Assembly (NCBI GenBank): GCA_023395675.1
Contig: JAEWYL010000208.1
Span: 1 to 21,692 of the forward strand
Source of the DNA: Chloroflexota bacterium
GTDB lineage: Bacteria > Chloroflexota > Anaerolineae > Anaerolineales > UBA4823
Length of the DNA: 21,692 nt
Reading direction: 5' to 3'
The translations under genes were made by a program, and so were the position numbers. Below, in pieces: positions 6,160 through 13,547 of the stretch. Within the stretch, counting starts at the first letter, position 1. Each line of letters starts with the position of its first letter. The notes under the pieces were generated by a model. It had not been told where the DNA came from, searched no databases, and saw only the letters and a list, made by a program, of their open reading frames with translations.

Positions 6160-7584
6160 ATGTCTCTCCGCACCCGCCTAGCCCTTCTCTATACTTCCAT
6201 CGTCGGCGGGATCCTGCTGCTCTTTGGCGTCGCCGTCTACTGGGCCGTTAACTACAGCCTGATCTCCCAGACGAGAGAAACGCTCAAAGTCACCGCCAGC
6301 AAAATCCTGCAGGCGGTGGATACAGACCCCTTCGGAAACCTGACCACCTACCCGCTGGAGGAGCTGGGCCTGAACGCCGACGTGTACGTGCAGGTCTGGG
6401 ACCGGAATTTCAGGCTGGTGGCGTTCTCCGAGAATATCCGCGCCCTGGTGGAGCAGCCCATCGACCCCGAGAGCTTTTCGACCAGTAGCAACGTTTTCCA
6501 CCACTATATCATCCGCCCGCCCTTCGGCAATATCCACTGGCTGGTCTACACCGTGCCTCTGCTGCAAAGCGGGCGCCAGGTGGGCGTGCTCCAGGTGGGC
6601 GTCAGCCTAGCCGTGGTGGACGCCACCCAGCGCGCCCTGCTGATCGTCCTGATCATCGGCGTGGTCATCTCCATGTCTATCGCCGGAATTGCCAGTTGGA
6701 TCAGCACCCAGCAGGCCCTGGCGCCCCTGGATGACGTTACCCGCACCGCGCTGCAGATCACCCGCGCCGACGACCTGTCACGGCGCATCCCTTACCACGG
6801 CCCCCCGGACGATGAGGTGGGCCAGCTCATCCGCGCCTTCAACCAGACCCTCTCCCGGCTGGAGAACCTCTTCAACACCCAGCGGCGCTTCCTGGGCGAT
6901 GTGGGCCACGAGCTGCGCACCCCGCTGACGGTTATCAAGGGCAACGTGGAGCTGATGCGCCGCTTTGGAGAGCTGGACCTTGAAGGGCTGGAGAGCATCG
7001 AGAGCGAGGTGGACCGGCTGACCCGCCTGGTGGGCGACCTGCTCCTGCTCACCCAGGCCGAGTCCGGGAAGCTGCCGCTCAACAAGACCCTGGTGGAGCT
7101 GGATACCCTGCTCTTAGAGGTGATGCACCAGATGAGCGTGCTGGCGCGCGATAAGCTGCAGCTGCGCATCGGGGAGATTGACCAGGTGCTGGTCTGCGCC
7201 GACGGGGATAAGCTGAAGCAGGTGCTGGTCAACCTGATCGGCAACGCCATCAAATACACCCCGGCCGGCGAGGCCGTCACCCTGGGGCTGGGCAAAGAGG
7301 GCGAGCGCGCCCGCCTGACGGTGAGCGACTCCGGGCCCGGTATCCCGGCGGAAGACCTGCCCCATATCTTCGAGCGCTTCTACCGGGCGGAGAAGTCCCG
7401 CACCCGGCCGCGGGACGGCAAAGGGTTCGGCCTGGGGCTTTCGATTGCCTACTGGATCGTGCGCAACCACGGCGGGCAAATTGACGTAACTTCGAAGGAG
7501 AAGCAGGGCACCACCTTCTGCATCTGGCTGCCGCTGGCGGGCGATAACTGCCAGGAAGAGGCGGAAAAAGCGATGGCGCAGTAA
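6160..7584 (+). CDS. Membrane sensor histidine kinase (HAMP, HisKA, HATPase_c)
   Basis: Probable partner of the preceding regulator. The 474-aa protein has transmembrane helix 1 at about 8-30, an extracytoplasmic sensing domain at about 31-158 and helix 2 at about 159-181. A HAMP linker follows (about 182-237), then the dimerisation/phosphotransfer helix with H250 in FLGDVGHELRTPL. The ATPase domain has the N box (VNLIGNAIKYTP, N362), G1 box (SDSGPGIP, D390), F box (IFERFYRAEKSR) and G2 box (GKGFGLGLS, 420-428). All catalytic elements are intact. The start ATG 6160 has CGGAG about 9 nt upstream. A strong terminator follows 18 bp after the stop, so the two-component operon ends here. The ligand cannot be predicted. 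Confidence 0.95.
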   Translation: MSLRTRLALLYTSIVGGILLLFGVAVYWAVNYSLISQTRETLKVTASKILQAVDTDPFGNLTTYPLEELGLNADVYVQVWDRNFRLVAFSENIRALVEQPIDPESFSTSSNVFHHYIIRPPFGNIHWLVYTVPLLQSGRQVGVLQVGVSLAVVDATQRALLIVLIIGVVISMSIAGIASWISTQQALAPLDDVTRTALQITRADDLSRRIPYHGPPDDEVGQLIRAFNQTLSRLENLFNTQRRFLGDVGHELRTPLTVIKGNVELMRRFGELDLEGLESIESEVDRLTRLVGDLLLLTQAESGKLPLNKTLVELDTLLLEVMHQMSVLARDKLQLRIGEIDQVLVCADGDKLKQVLVNLIGNAIKYTPAGEAVTLGLGKEGERARLTVSDSGPGIPAEDLPHIFERFYRAEKSRTRPRDGKGFGLGLSIAYWIVRNHGGQIDVTSKEKQGTTFCIWLPLAGDNCQEEAEKAMAQ

Positions 7585-7602
7585 ACGCGAGGGATGTTAA
7601 GC

Positions 7603-7644
7603 AAAACGTGCGGAGTCGAGCGATGCTCGACCCCGCACGTTTTT
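7603..7644. terminator. Long bidirectional terminator between convergent genes
   Basis: AAAACGTGCGG (7603-7613) pairs with the complementary arm at 7633-7643, and the inner GTCGAGC (7615-7621) pairs with GCTCGAC (7625-7631) around GAT. The T-run on the + strand ends at 7644, and the matching A-run at the left gives a T-run on the - strand. It can therefore stop both the kinase transcript and the leftward membrane-protein transcript. Confidence 0.92.
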
Positions 7645-7667
7645 GTTTGGCGTATTCAGCGCCTGTC

Positions 7668-8465
7668 CTACTGGCGGGTGCGGCCTGAGCCGCTGCCCCC
7701 CTTAGGCGGGCTCATGGAGATCGGGTGGTAAGTCGGCTCAGGGCGAGAGTAGCTCGGCTCGGGCTGGGCCGGGGTCTTGGGCGCCGGGCGGAAGGTGGAG
7801 GAAGAAGCCGCGGCCGGGCGGGGGACCGCCGGCTGCTGGTTGCCCGCGCGTTCCGGGATGGCCCGCTCGTGGAGCTGCTCGGCCGGCAGGCGCCGGTCGC
7901 CGAGCGCCACGCGCCCGGGGAAGGGCTGCCGGCTGCGGCGCACGCCCTGCTCGGCCTGGGTGAACAGCCGAGGCCCTGCAATCGAGAAGGTTCCGATGAT
8001 CAGAACCCGGATCAGCCACACCATCACCGCCACGAAGATCGGCACCACGCGCAGCATGGTATCCCGGGCCACCACCGTGTTTCCGAGCGATTCGTGCTGG
8101 AGGATGGCGATGGAAATGCCCCACCAGGTGAGCATGGCGTTCATGGTCGCGGCCAGGAGCCAGGCCCCGAACAGATACCAGACCTCAGTGGGCTCCGAGC
8201 TGCTGTCCTCTGGGGTGAAGAGGCGGGCAATACCGGCAAAATCAATCCCGCAGAAAGCCAGGGCGAGGATGGTCGCCCAGGGGATGCCCAGGAACTTGAG
8301 ATCGCCCAGCAGGTCGCCCAGGGCGTAATCGGTGGTGCTGTAATTAAAAACTTCAAAAGCGATCAGGGCTCCGACAATGATCACACCCCAGAGGATCCCT
8401 CGCCGGAACGGGAGACGGTCTATAAGATTGGCCATATTACGGCCTGGAAAACTGGTCGAATTCAT
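7668..8465 (-). CDS. Uncharacterised four-helix membrane protein with disordered C-tail
   Basis: I do not recognise a named family. The 265-aa protein has four predicted membrane helices (about 24-41, 62-82, 97-119 and 137-162), with WATILALAFCGIDFAGI and VVPIFVAVMVWLIRVLIIG being the clearest. A tail of roughly 90 residues, rich in Pro, Ser, Arg and Gln, follows from about 175 and is probably cytoplasmic and unstructured. The start ATG 8465 is supported by GGAGGAGG 7 nt upstream on the - strand. An internal Met at residue 11 is an alternative. A consensus leftward promoter with a LexA-type site in its spacer lies 127-155 bp upstream (8592-8620), so DNA-damage control is possible. The gene converges on the kinase gene. 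Confidence 0.75.
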   Translation of the reverse strand: MNSTSFPGRNMANLIDRLPFRRGILWGVIIVGALIAFEVFNYSTTDYALGDLLGDLKFLGIPWATILALAFCGIDFAGIARLFTPEDSSSEPTEVWYLFGAWLLAATMNAMLTWWGISIAILQHESLGNTVVARDTMLRVVPIFVAVMVWLIRVLIIGTFSIAGPRLFTQAEQGVRRSRQPFPGRVALGDRRLPAEQLHERAIPERAGNQQPAVPRPAAASSSTFRPAPKTPAQPEPSYSRPEPTYHPISMSPPKGGSGSGRTRQ

Positions 8466-8557
8466 CTCAGGGCCTCCTCCAAATTGGATAGGCAGCTTTA
8501 GCTCGGATACGTCCGCGGTGCTGGCTGTTAAAAATCAGGTACCTGCTCTTGTGCAGC

Positions 8558-8587
8558 TTGACATTGCAATGGACAGCGTTCTATACC
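8558..8587 (+). promoter_or_regulatory. Candidate rightward promoter in regulatory region
   Basis: TTGACA (8558-8563), 18-bp spacer, TATACC (8582-8587). It faces the leftward promoter at 8592-8620, and the two -10 boxes lie in the two arms of one palindrome. The nearest gene in its direction starts 310 bp away, so it may be silent or produce a long leader. Confidence 0.4.
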
Positions 8588-8601
8588 TTACAATATAGAA
8601 C
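8578..8601. promoter_or_regulatory. 24-bp palindromic operator candidate
   Basis: GTTCTATA (8578-8585) and its exact reverse complement TATAGAAC (8594-8601) are separated by 8 bp. The palindrome covers the -10 boxes of both facing promoters, so a dimeric regulator bound here would block both. The GTTCTA/TAGAAC half-site recurs at 8718-8723 and 8751-8756. Confidence 0.55.
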
Positions 8602-8620
8602 AAAAGTTCTGGTTTGTCAA
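8592..8620 (-). promoter_or_regulatory. Consensus leftward promoter for the 7668-8465 gene
   Basis: Read on the - strand: TTGACA (8620-8615), 17-bp spacer, TATATT (8597-8592), nearly perfect sigma70-type. The predicted transcript would have a leader of about 120 nt before ATG 8465. The spacer contains AGAACAAAAGTTCT, a LexA-type palindrome. Confidence 0.65.
8597..8610. promoter_or_regulatory. LexA-type (SOS) box candidate
   Basis: AGAAC-AAAA-GTTCT matches the GAAC-N4-GTTC core recognised by LexA of the Gram-positive type, exactly and with extended symmetry. It occupies the spacer of the leftward promoter, the usual repressor position. LexA itself is not in this window. Confidence 0.5.
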
Positions 8621-8712
8621 GAGGAAAAACAGCGTTTTTGGGGAATAATCCGCCTCAGGAAGGCGCCCGGAGCGAATAGATTTGTAAGGCCCGGGCCGCC
8701 GCCCCACTTGGG

Positions 8713-8761
8713 CGAATGTTCTAAAAAGGCGCCGGCGCTGCTTGACTTTCTAGAACATTCG
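8713..8761. promoter_or_regulatory. 11-bp inverted repeat flanking the transglycosylase promoter
   Basis: CGAATGTTCTA (8713-8723) and TAGAACATTCG (8751-8761) are exact reverse complements 27 bp apart. The right arm lies inside the promoter spacer. Together with GTGC it forms GAACATTCGTGC (8753-8764), one base away from GAAC-N4-GTTC. Confidence 0.55.
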
Positions 8762-8770
8762 TGCTATTCT
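8742..8770 (+). promoter_or_regulatory. Promoter of the lytic transglycosylase gene
   Basis: TTGACT (8742-8747), 17-bp spacer, TATTCT (8765-8770). The predicted leader is about 120 nt and contains two hairpins: GCTGGCGGG/CCCGCCAGC (8825-8848) and CTCTCA-AAT-TGAGAG (8854-8868). Confidence 0.65.
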
Positions 8771-8896
8771 ACCACAAAAGAGAACAGGCTGTGAACCCTC
8801 AGCCGCAGAAAAAGCGCAGTCTCCGCTGGCGGGAGAGAGCCCGCCAGCAGCCCCTCTCAAATTGAGAGCTACACACACACTTCCCGGAGGAATTGG

Positions 8897-9562
8897 ATGT
8901 CTCTTGGCCCCCGTCTGGTAATCCCTGGAGCAATCGTCGGCAGTCTCGTGGTGGCATTGATCCTGTACACCGTCTCCGCCAGCCTGTCTTACCCGGCCTC
9001 CGCCCTGGCGGCCGGCCCGCTATCTGATCCTGCCATGGCTGAGGCGGCCGCGACGGCGGAGGCCGGCGGCGAGGTGATTGCGGTCGAGATGGAGGCGGAC
9101 GGCGCGCTGGAAGCCGAGCTGGACTCCGGCGTGGCGCAGGAGGGCTGCCAGGTCAGCAGCCGCTTCCCGGACGACATCCTGCAGTGGTGCGAGGTGATTA
9201 CCCATTACGCCAACAAGCGCGCCCTCTCCCCCGACCTGATCGCCGCCCTGATCCTGCAGGAGAGCGGCGGCAACCCGGTCGCCTACTCGCGCAGCGGGGC
9301 CGTGGGTCTGATGCAGGTGATGCCGCGCGACGGCCTGGCCTCGTCCTTCATGTGCATCAACGGCCCCTGTTTCGCCAACCGCCCCTCCATCGAGGAGCTG
9401 GAGAACCCGGAGTTCAACGTCTCTTACGGGACCAAGATGCTGGCGGGCTTGCTGGAGAAGAGGGGGGATTTGCGCAGCGCGCTGAAATCTTACGGTCCGA
9501 TGGACGTGGGCTTTTCGTACGCGGATACCGTGCTGGCGCTCTATGAACGTTTCGGGAATTAA
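8897..9562 (+). CDS. Exported lytic transglycosylase (SLT domain)
   Basis: Probable peptidoglycan-cleaving enzyme acting outside the membrane. The 221-aa protein has an N-terminal membrane segment or signal anchor (about 9-30) and a low-complexity Ala/Glu-rich linker (about 40-80). A goose-lysozyme-like SLT domain runs from about 93. The catalytic glutamate is E122 in LILQESGGNP, followed by SGAVGLMQVMP (133-143) and a closing YADTVLALYERF helix. Cysteines C84/C98 and C153/C158 could form disulfides, consistent with export. The start ATG 8897 has GGAGG 6 nt upstream. The gene stands alone under a strong promoter with palindromic operators, so it is probably tightly regulated. It converges on the HIT gene, only 12 bp apart. 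Confidence 0.88.
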   Translation: MSLGPRLVIPGAIVGSLVVALILYTVSASLSYPASALAAGPLSDPAMAEAAATAEAGGEVIAVEMEADGALEAELDSGVAQEGCQVSSRFPDDILQWCEVITHYANKRALSPDLIAALILQESGGNPVAYSRSGAVGLMQVMPRDGLASSFMCINGPCFANRPSIEELENPEFNVSYGTKMLAGLLEKRGDLRSALKSYGPMDVGFSYADTVLALYERFGN

Positions 9563-9574
9563 CTGCTGCGGGGA

Positions 9575-9982
9575 CTAACCGCCGCCCGGGCCGGCTTCAC
9601 CGGCGACCAGGTGAAAATGCAGGTGCGGGAAGTCCTGGTATTTTCCACCGTTGGCGATCAGGCGGTAGCCGCGCGCTTCCAGCTCGAATTCTTTCACCAG
9701 GCTCTGCACCGCCGCCACCAGGTCGGTCAGGAAATCCGCATCGGCGGCGGTTAAGTCGGCCAGACCGGCGCGGGCGCGCCTGGGCACCAGCAGAATATGC
9801 ACCGGGTAGCTGGGGCTGGGGTGGTGAAAGGCAATCAGGCTGTCCGTTTCGCGCAGCCGCTTGAGGGGGAGAGCAAAGCTCATGTGGGCAAAGATCCATC
9901 CAATCAGAAAGCGCCCGGTCCGGGTGCGCGCGAGGCGGTAAAGGAGGCGCAAGGCAGCGGGCCTCCGGCGCTCAGCCTTCAA
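9575..9982 (-). CDS. HIT-family nucleotide hydrolase/transferase
   Basis: Members of this family hydrolyse or transfer nucleoside phosphates through a histidine triad. The 135-aa protein ends its core with the signature QDFPHLHFHLV (HxHxHxx), with the catalytic His in the middle. The upstream SYPVHILLVPRR and IANGGKYQD segments correspond to the usual PxHxLVIPK and NxGxxxxQ motifs. The start is a TTG at 9982, overlapping the end of the preceding phosphotransferase gene by 11 nt. An internal ATG (residue 34, MSFALPLKRL) is an alternative that would remove a basic, partly hydrophobic N-terminal extension. The overlap suggests translational coupling as the last gene of the leftward operon. Confidence 0.87.
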   Translation of the reverse strand: MKAERRRPAALRLLYRLARTRTGRFLIGWIFAHMSFALPLKRLRETDSLIAFHHPSPSYPVHILLVPRRARAGLADLTAADADFLTDLVAAVQSLVKEFELEARGYRLIANGGKYQDFPHLHFHLVAGEAGPGGG

Positions 9983-10823
9983 CCCCGGAGGCGGCCAGGC
10001 GCAGCAGCTGCTCCGTCTCGCCGGGGATGTTCTCGTGCAGGCGGGCTGCCGCGGCCACCGGGAGCCACTCCCGCAGCCGCGCTTCCTCGACGCCGGTGAG
10101 CTGCAGGTAGCGCCGCAGGTAGAGCTTCCAGAACCGTCTGCGGAGCAGGTCCAGCAGCAGCCGGGAGGCGCCCCCCACCGGAGCCCCCACGCTCAGGAGC
10201 AGCAGGGTGCGCGCCGCATCCCCCAATGGATGCCCGCAGGAGGCGTCAATCCAGTCAATCACCACCGGCCCGCCCGCCGTCATCTGGACATTCTCCGGGT
10301 GAAAATCGCCGTGGCACAGCGCCCGGCCCTGCGGCAGGCGCCGCAGCCGCTCCAGCAGGGCGCGCCGCAGGTTTTCGTCCAGCTCTCCGGCCCGCCGGAT
10401 ATGGTGCTCCAGCCGCTCTTTTTGGGGCTGCAGCCCCTCACCCGGGCGGCTGTGCATTTCCGCCTGCAGCTCCGCCAGCAGGCGGGCACCCCGGAAAAAG
10501 CGCCAGGGACGGGACATCATCCGGTGGAAGAGGGTCTCGCCGTCCACCCGCTCGTACACCAGCCCGGGCCTGCCGCCGATCTCGACCATCTCGCCCACCG
10601 CCGGCGCCGGCTGGCCTGCCGCCAGCACCCGGCGCGCCTGCTCCGCCTCGAAGCGCACAGAGTCCGGGGGCATCCAGTCATAGAACAGCTTGAGCACCCG
10701 GCCCTCCCCCCAGGCATAGATCTCCGCCGTGCGCCCCAGGGCGATGGGTTTGCCCGGCGCAGGCCTGCCGGCAGCGTCTATCTCGCCAGCGCCAACCGAG
10801 CCGGCGTCTTTCCCGCCATTCAC
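9972..10823 (-). CDS. Aminoglycoside phosphotransferase/choline-kinase-like protein (APH fold)
   Basis: Small-molecule kinase of the protein-kinase-like superfamily; substrate unknown. The start is GTG at 10823, whose GTGA overlaps the TGA stop of the dehydrogenase gene by 3 nt, giving 283 aa. The N-lobe has the nucleotide-binding Lys in RVLKLFYDW (K45) and the hinge GLVYERVDG. The C-lobe has the catalytic Brenner motif CHGDFHPENV (H171, D173, N178), the metal-binding VIDWID (D190) and GHPLGDAAR. These are the hallmarks of the APH family. Antibiotic resistance should not be assumed; many family members phosphorylate sugars, choline or amino sugars. The tight coupling to an SDR and a HIT gene suggests one metabolic or housekeeping unit. 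Confidence 0.88.
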   Translation of the reverse strand: MNGGKDAGSVGAGEIDAAGRPAPGKPIALGRTAEIYAWGEGRVLKLFYDWMPPDSVRFEAEQARRVLAAGQPAPAVGEMVEIGGRPGLVYERVDGETLFHRMMSRPWRFFRGARLLAELQAEMHSRPGEGLQPQKERLEHHIRRAGELDENLRRALLERLRRLPQGRALCHGDFHPENVQMTAGGPVVIDWIDASCGHPLGDAARTLLLLSVGAPVGGASRLLLDLLRRRFWKLYLRRYLQLTGVEEARLREWLPVAAAARLHENIPGETEQLLRLAASGVEG

Positions 10824-11542
10824 TCCCAGGGGTTCTCCATGGTCTGGATCAGCACCGGCGTGCCGATCTTGATATTCGCCCGGCGGGTGAGCAGCCAGAG
10901 CGCCAGGTCGGCGATGTCCTCGGGGTACAGGCACTTCTCGTGGTTGAGGCCGGGCGAGTCGGCGCTCATCTCTGAGACCACCATGCCCGGACAGATGGTG
11001 TTCACCCGGATGCCGTACTCCTGGTTCTCGCGCTGGGTGTACTCGCCCAGGTCGTTCAGGGCGTGCTTGCTCAGCCCGTAGACGGCATCGCCCTCGTAGT
11101 AATTCAGGCCCGATTCCGAGCTGATATTGATGATATGCCCGCTGCGCTGGGCGCGCATCAGGGGCAGCGCCCGGCTGGTGACCAGGGCCGGACCGCGCAG
11201 ATTGACGGCCATCACCCGGTCCCAGGTCCCGGCGTCCAGGGCATAGGTGGTGGTGTACCCGCCGATCCCGGCGTTGTTGATGACGATATCTACCCGGCCC
11301 CAGGCGTCCAGCACAGACTGGAAAAAGCGCTCCACGTCCGCTTCGCGGGAGACGTCGGCCAGCACCGACAGCGCTGTCCCGCCCGCCGCCTCCACCAGGC
11401 GCACGGTCTCCTCCAGCGGGGCCTGCCGCCGCCCGCACACGGCCACTCGCGCCCCTTCGGCTGCGAGGGCCAGGGCCAGGCCGCGCCCGATCCCGCTCCC
11501 GCCCCCGGTGACCAGGGCAATCTTACCTTCCAGACGTTTCAT
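10820..11542 (-). CDS. Short-chain dehydrogenase/reductase (SDR)
   Basis: Classical NAD(P)-dependent oxidoreductase; substrate unknown. I choose ATG 11542, which has GAGGAGG just upstream, over the GTG five codons earlier, which would lie in front of that site. The 240-aa protein has the Rossmann TGGGSGIG (12-19), CGRR after beta2 (36-39) and NNAG (89-92). The catalytic triad is S142 (NISSESG), Y155 and K159 (VYGLSK). PGMV follows at about 184-187. The basic RR after beta2 suggests NADP preference. The stop overlaps the start of the phosphotransferase gene. Annotation as 3-oxoacyl-ACP reductase would be over-precise. Confidence 0.92.
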   Translation of the reverse strand: MKRLEGKIALVTGGGSGIGRGLALALAAEGARVAVCGRRQAPLEETVRLVEAAGGTALSVLADVSREADVERFFQSVLDAWGRVDIVINNAGIGGYTTTYALDAGTWDRVMAVNLRGPALVTSRALPLMRAQRSGHIINISSESGLNYYEGDAVYGLSKHALNDLGEYTQRENQEYGIRVNTICPGMVVSEMSADSPGLNHEKCLYPEDIADLALWLLTRRANIKIGTPVLIQTMENPWE

Positions 11543-11646
11543 AGGCCTCCTCTTCACGAAGTAAACGTGAGGTTGGGACAGGTAACTATCCGAAAAATGT
11601 TATCTTGCTGTGGGCAGCGGCCTGGCACAGGCCCAGCCGGTAGATA

Positions 11647-12624
11647 TCACGGCGCCATCCCGGCCACGGCCTGCACGCCGGGGATTTCCTGCAGGACGGG
11701 CTGCCAGCGCAGCTCGTCCGCAGTGGCCTGCAGCAGCTCGCCGTTCGAAAGGACCGCGAACAGCCGCTCGCCCACCCGGGCAAAGCGCTCCACCATATGC
11801 CGGGGCCAGGGGGCCTCCAGCCCGCTCCAGGCCGGCGTCCAGGTGCGCCCTCCGTCCCGGCTTTCCTCGATCCGCCCGCCGCGATCCACCCCGTCCGCCG
11901 GGCCCAGCAGGATGTGCTGCGCGTCGGCGGGGTCAATCCAGGCGGCGCGGCAGTAGCAGCGCGGGTAGAGGTTCTCCCAGCTCCGGCCCCCATCCTGAGA
12001 GCGGAAAAAGCCGCCCCCGGTGGGGGCGAAGACCAGCTCCGGCGAAGAGGGATGCGCTTCGATCGAATGGACGTCGGAATGAATATGCCCGGAGAGGGGG
12101 GCATGGTCGGCGGGGCCGCGGCTGCCGCCCGCCAGCTCCCAGCTCAGCCCGCCGTCGTCCGAGACCAGCACGGCGCCGTCCTCCACGGCGGCGTAGGCGC
12201 GCGCTCCGTGGAAGGCAAAACCGCGCACGCAGCCGGCCTCCGGCGAGTAAGGCAGGCTCCACCCGAAGCGCTCCCGCATCTCGCTCACCTCCGGGCATTC
12301 CCGCCAGGTCGCGGCCCCATCCCTGGAGATAAAGACTGCGGCAGGCTCCGTGCCCGCCAGCTCGAAATCCGAGACCTCCGGGCGATAGGCCAGCCAGCGA
12401 ATGTGAAGCTCCTTCAATCCCAGGCTTGCCTCGCTCCAGCCGGCTCCCAGGTCGTCCGAGCGGTACACGCCGGTGCGCGTGCCCGCCAGGATCACGCCCT
12501 CCCGGGCGATCACGCTGGTCACCGCCTGCCCTTGCAGACCGCGGCGCAGCACCTCCCAGCCCTGGCCCGCAGCCCGGCAGACGACCAGCCCTGTTTTTGC
12601 TCCAACCAGTAACAAATCACTCAT
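11647..12624 (-). CDS. Asp-box beta-propeller protein (BNR/Ycf48-like)
   Basis: Probable beta-propeller built from Asp-box repeats; specific role unknown. The 325-aa product contains five SxDxGxxW-type hairpins: SDDLGAGW (56-63), SRDGAATW (100-107), SDDGGLSW (155-162), SQDGGRSW (209-216) and SRDGGRTW (255-262). They are spaced by about 45-55 residues, as in sialidase-like and Ycf48-like propellers. There is no signal peptide, so it is probably cytoplasmic. No complete sialidase active site (RIP arginine triad) is evident, so I do not call it a sialidase. The start ATG 12624 has a G-rich GGGGGT upstream. It lies 70 bp after the aldo/keto reductase gene in the same direction. Confidence 0.83.
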   Translation of the reverse strand: MSDLLLVGAKTGLVVCRAAGQGWEVLRRGLQGQAVTSVIAREGVILAGTRTGVYRSDDLGAGWSEASLGLKELHIRWLAYRPEVSDFELAGTEPAAVFISRDGAATWRECPEVSEMRERFGWSLPYSPEAGCVRGFAFHGARAYAAVEDGAVLVSDDGGLSWELAGGSRGPADHAPLSGHIHSDVHSIEAHPSSPELVFAPTGGGFFRSQDGGRSWENLYPRCYCRAAWIDPADAQHILLGPADGVDRGGRIEESRDGGRTWTPAWSGLEAPWPRHMVERFARVGERLFAVLSNGELLQATADELRWQPVLQEIPGVQAVAGMAP

Positions 12625-12694
12625 ATTTACCCCCGAAAGAGCCCCCGGCGCCGCGCGCAGCCGGGGGGGAAAACCAGGCTGTGGAAAACGAATC

Positions 12695-13537
12695 TTACCC
12701 CGGCCCCAGCCCGCCCTCCAGCCGATCCAGCGCTTCCATATCCGCCGGATCAATCTCCAGGTCCAGAGTCTCCAGGTTTGCCTTGAGATGGGCCGGGTTG
12801 AGGGACATGGGGATAGCGACCACCCCCGGCTGGCGCACCAGCCAGTACAGGGCGATCTGGACCGGGCTGGCGCGGTATTTTTCCGCCAGACGGCGGATTT
12901 CCGGCGCATCCGCCGCCCGGCCCTGCTCCACCGGGGCATAGGCGGTGAGCAGGATGCGCTGCGCGCGGCAGTACTCCAGCACCCCGTTCCGAACGTACTC
13001 GCGCCGGTGCAGGCTGTAGGGGACCTGGTTCGCGGCGATGGGCACGGTAGAGAACTCCTGCGCCCGGCGCAGCAGCTCCAGGTCGAAATTGCTCACCCCA
13101 ATATAGCGCACCAGCCCCTGGCCGTGCAGCTCGTTCAGGGCGCGCAGCGTTTCCTCCAGCGGGACGCCGGGATCAGGCCAGTGGATCAGGTAGAGGTCCA
13201 GGTAACCGGTGCGCAGGCGGCGCAGGCTGGCCCGGCAGGCCTCCAGCACCTGCTTGTAGCGCAGGTGGTTGGGCCAGACCTTGGAGGTGATGAAGAAGTC
13301 CTCGCGCCGGTAGCCCTCCAGCGCCCGGGCGATCAGCTCCTCGGTGTGCCCGCCGGCGTACATCTCGGCGGTATCCAGATGCCGGTAGCCCAGCTCCAGG
13401 GCGGCGCGCAGGGCTGCCAGGGCGGGGGCGTCCTGCGCGGGATCGGCGCTCGACCTGCCGCCCATCCTCCAGGTCCCCAGCCCGATGCGCTCCACCGGCC
13501 GGCCGTCATACAGAGGCGCAGTACGCTCCAGCCCCAC
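12695..13537 (-). CDS. Aldo/keto reductase
   Basis: NADPH-dependent carbonyl reductase of the AKR superfamily (TIM barrel). The 280-aa protein has the catalytic tetrad D55, Y60 (LDTAEMY), K86 (TSKVWP) and H119 (LYLIHWP), plus IGVSNFD and the cofactor-binding segment AIPMSL near 240. The length fits the monomeric AKR5-type 2,5-diketo-D-gluconate reductase-like group; substrate unknown. The start is GTG 13537, just 10 bp after the HerA-like ATPase stop, with AGGTGA between them. No ATG start is available. The close spacing suggests translation from the same mRNA as nurA/herA, although the functional link is unclear. Confidence 0.93.
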   Translation of the reverse strand: MGLERTAPLYDGRPVERIGLGTWRMGGRSSADPAQDAPALAALRAALELGYRHLDTAEMYAGGHTEELIARALEGYRREDFFITSKVWPNHLRYKQVLEACRASLRRLRTGYLDLYLIHWPDPGVPLEETLRALNELHGQGLVRYIGVSNFDLELLRRAQEFSTVPIAANQVPYSLHRREYVRNGVLEYCRAQRILLTAYAPVEQGRAADAPEIRRLAEKYRASPVQIALYWLVRQPGVVAIPMSLNPAHLKANLETLDLEIDPADMEALDRLEGGLGPG

Positions 13538-13547
13538 GTCTCACCTG

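Noticed and set aside
8871..8880. ACACACACAC dinucleotide run before the transglycosylase gene.
   Set aside because: Only five units; too short to claim phase-variable control.
9972..10823. Calling the APH-fold kinase an antibiotic resistance gene.
   Set aside because: Only superfamily motifs are visible and the context is metabolic; substrate specificity cannot be read from the sequence.
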